This document shows positions 7,002 to 7,489 of a stretch of 7,489 nt of DNA, piece by piece. The first letter of the stretch is position 1; each line of letters opens with the position of its first letter. Under the pieces are notes generated by a model. It had not been told where the DNA came from. It searched no databases and saw only the letters and a program-made list of their open reading frames with translations. Position numbers and translations under genes: made by a program. Source of the stretch: JAGXOF01 sp046545575 (GTDB lineage: Bacteria; Chloroflexota; Dehalococcoidia; SZUA-161; SpSt-899). The stretch is from NCBI GenBank assembly GCA_046545575.1, contig JBKGZM010000085.1, positions 1 through 7,489 on the forward strand. The letters run 5' to 3'.

Positions 7002-7208
7002 CTACGGAGCGGACGATATCACATTCCGCCCTGAATGGGAAGACTGCGGGACCTCATTGCGTGCCAAAGGCAGGGTAACGATAAAGGTTGTGCCCTGACC
7101 TTCCTCGCTCTCAACCGAGATCGAGCCATCGTTGTTCTCAACGATATTCCTGACCACGAAAAGTCCCAGACCAGCGCCTTTGTTAGTCTCCTTGGTGGTA
7201 AAGAAGGG
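7002..7208 (-). pseudogene. remnant of a histidine kinase: C-terminal part of the HATPase domain
   Basis: This 68-codon minus-strand frame has no start codon but a clear signature. It opens with PFFTTKE (F box), then NKGAGLGLFVVRNIVE (G2 box), DGSISVESEEGQGTTF and IVTLPLA, and ends in a tail RNEVPQSSHSG up to TAG 7004-7002. These are the last elements of an NtrB/PAS-kinase-type ATPase domain. The codon just upstream is TAG (7211-7209). The adjacent frame reads YDDGNNAVS before 7209, faintly like a G1 box, but H and N boxes and the sensor region are absent and another gene ends at 7258. The gene has therefore lost its 5' part by deletion or rearrangement. It differs from the kinase at 4053-5363, so it is not a duplication of that gene. 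It converges on the OmpR-type regulator. Confidence 0.85.
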
Positions 7209-7257
7209 CTAACGGCATTGTTCCCATCGTCATAGTGATACCACCTCTTTGCTCATT

Positions 7258-7489
7258 CTACGCTTGATCCTCTGCGTATGCCTTCGCCTCACTGATCAGT
7301 CGGGCTTTCTCCTCCCTGGTTGCCGGGATAGGTCTGCCCATAAGTGAAGCCAGCCTGGTGATGCACGGCGTACCCCAGGATTCGAGTGAGGTATCCAACT
7401 CCAGCAGGCTCTTGGTCTCTTGCTTGGTATCAGGGGTTGTGTGGGGCATGAGTCCGGTCACCAGGGTTATCTCAGCAGGATCCACCTTA
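7258..7489 (-). CDS. unrecognised protein, C-terminal part or small protein, running off the window
   Basis: The minus-strand frame stays open from the window edge to TGA at 7258-7260, giving about 76 codons. A GTG at 7485 could be a start, but only one more codon is visible upstream, so this may equally be the end of a larger gene. The product is mixed polar with one Cys (WGTPCITRLASLMGRP) and ends in a charged helix (ATREEKARLISEAKAYAED), which looks like a normal C terminus. No transmembrane segment, signal peptide or motif that I can name is visible. The stop is about 50 nt from the kinase remnant on the same strand. I do not recognise the family. Confidence 0.5.
   Translation of the reverse strand, partial: KVDPAEITLVTGLMPHTTPDTKQETKSLLELDTSLESWGTPCITRLASLMGRPIPATREEKARLISEAKAYAEDQA

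Noticed and set aside
7035..7235. 66-codon plus-strand open frame after the OmpR-type regulator
   Set aside because: It is the complement of the kinase remnant, whose minus-strand translation gives clear F and G2 boxes.
1..7489. CRISPR array, tRNA/rRNA genes, insertion sequence or transposase
   Set aside because: No regularly spaced repeats, no tRNA-like cloverleaf or rRNA segment and no transposase-like protein were seen on either strand.

Overview
The window holds a five-gene type IV pilus (or closely related type II secretion) cluster on the minus strand. It is flanked on the right by a divergent OmpR-type response regulator, a decayed histidine-kinase remnant and the end of an unrecognised gene. 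Dense packing, Shine-Dalgarno sites and protein families are all bacterial. The pilin style (short leader, GFTLVELLVV helix, 'A.TEL..VQ.AV.AMM' segment), soluble GAF kinases and REC-ATPase fusions resemble what I recall from Chloroflexota/Dehalococcoidia metagenomes. That assignment is inference; no marker gene is present.

Reading the minus strand in the direction of transcription (right to left): a class III-type prepilin (5970-5551); a 187-nt gap with a strong hairpin; a soluble GAF-HisKA-HATPase sensor kinase (5363-4053); a 168-nt gap with a perfect 21-bp inverted repeat; a response-regulator receiver fused to a MinD/ParA (CpaE/TadZ-like) ATPase (3884-2691); a PilB/GspE assembly ATPase whose start lies one base beyond the preceding stop (2689-995); and a PilC/GspF platform protein (967-41). 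The PilC frame ends in a TGA about 40 residues into its second GspF domain, so the gene is broken or misassembled. The last ~40 bases of the window carry its possible continuation.

On the plus strand, an OmpR/PhoB-type regulator (6244-6942) shares a 273-nt intergenic region with the pilin gene. That region has an extended -10 candidate and an 8-bp dyad. Convergent to the regulator is a 68-codon piece of a different histidine kinase (7208-7002), holding only the last part of the ATPase domain and lacking a start. Beyond it, the 3' end of an unrecognised reading frame (7489-7258) runs off the window.

Working model: the pilin is the fibre subunit, PilB powers its polymerisation on PilC, and the kinase plus REC-ATPase form a dedicated control or positioning module that links a cytoplasmic signal to pilus assembly. 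The unusual element is the combination of a Tad-type positioning ATPase, bearing an apparently phosphorylatable receiver, with PilB/PilC machinery and its own soluble kinase. Broken genes at both ends (pilC and the kinase remnant) point to local decay, rearrangement or assembly error.
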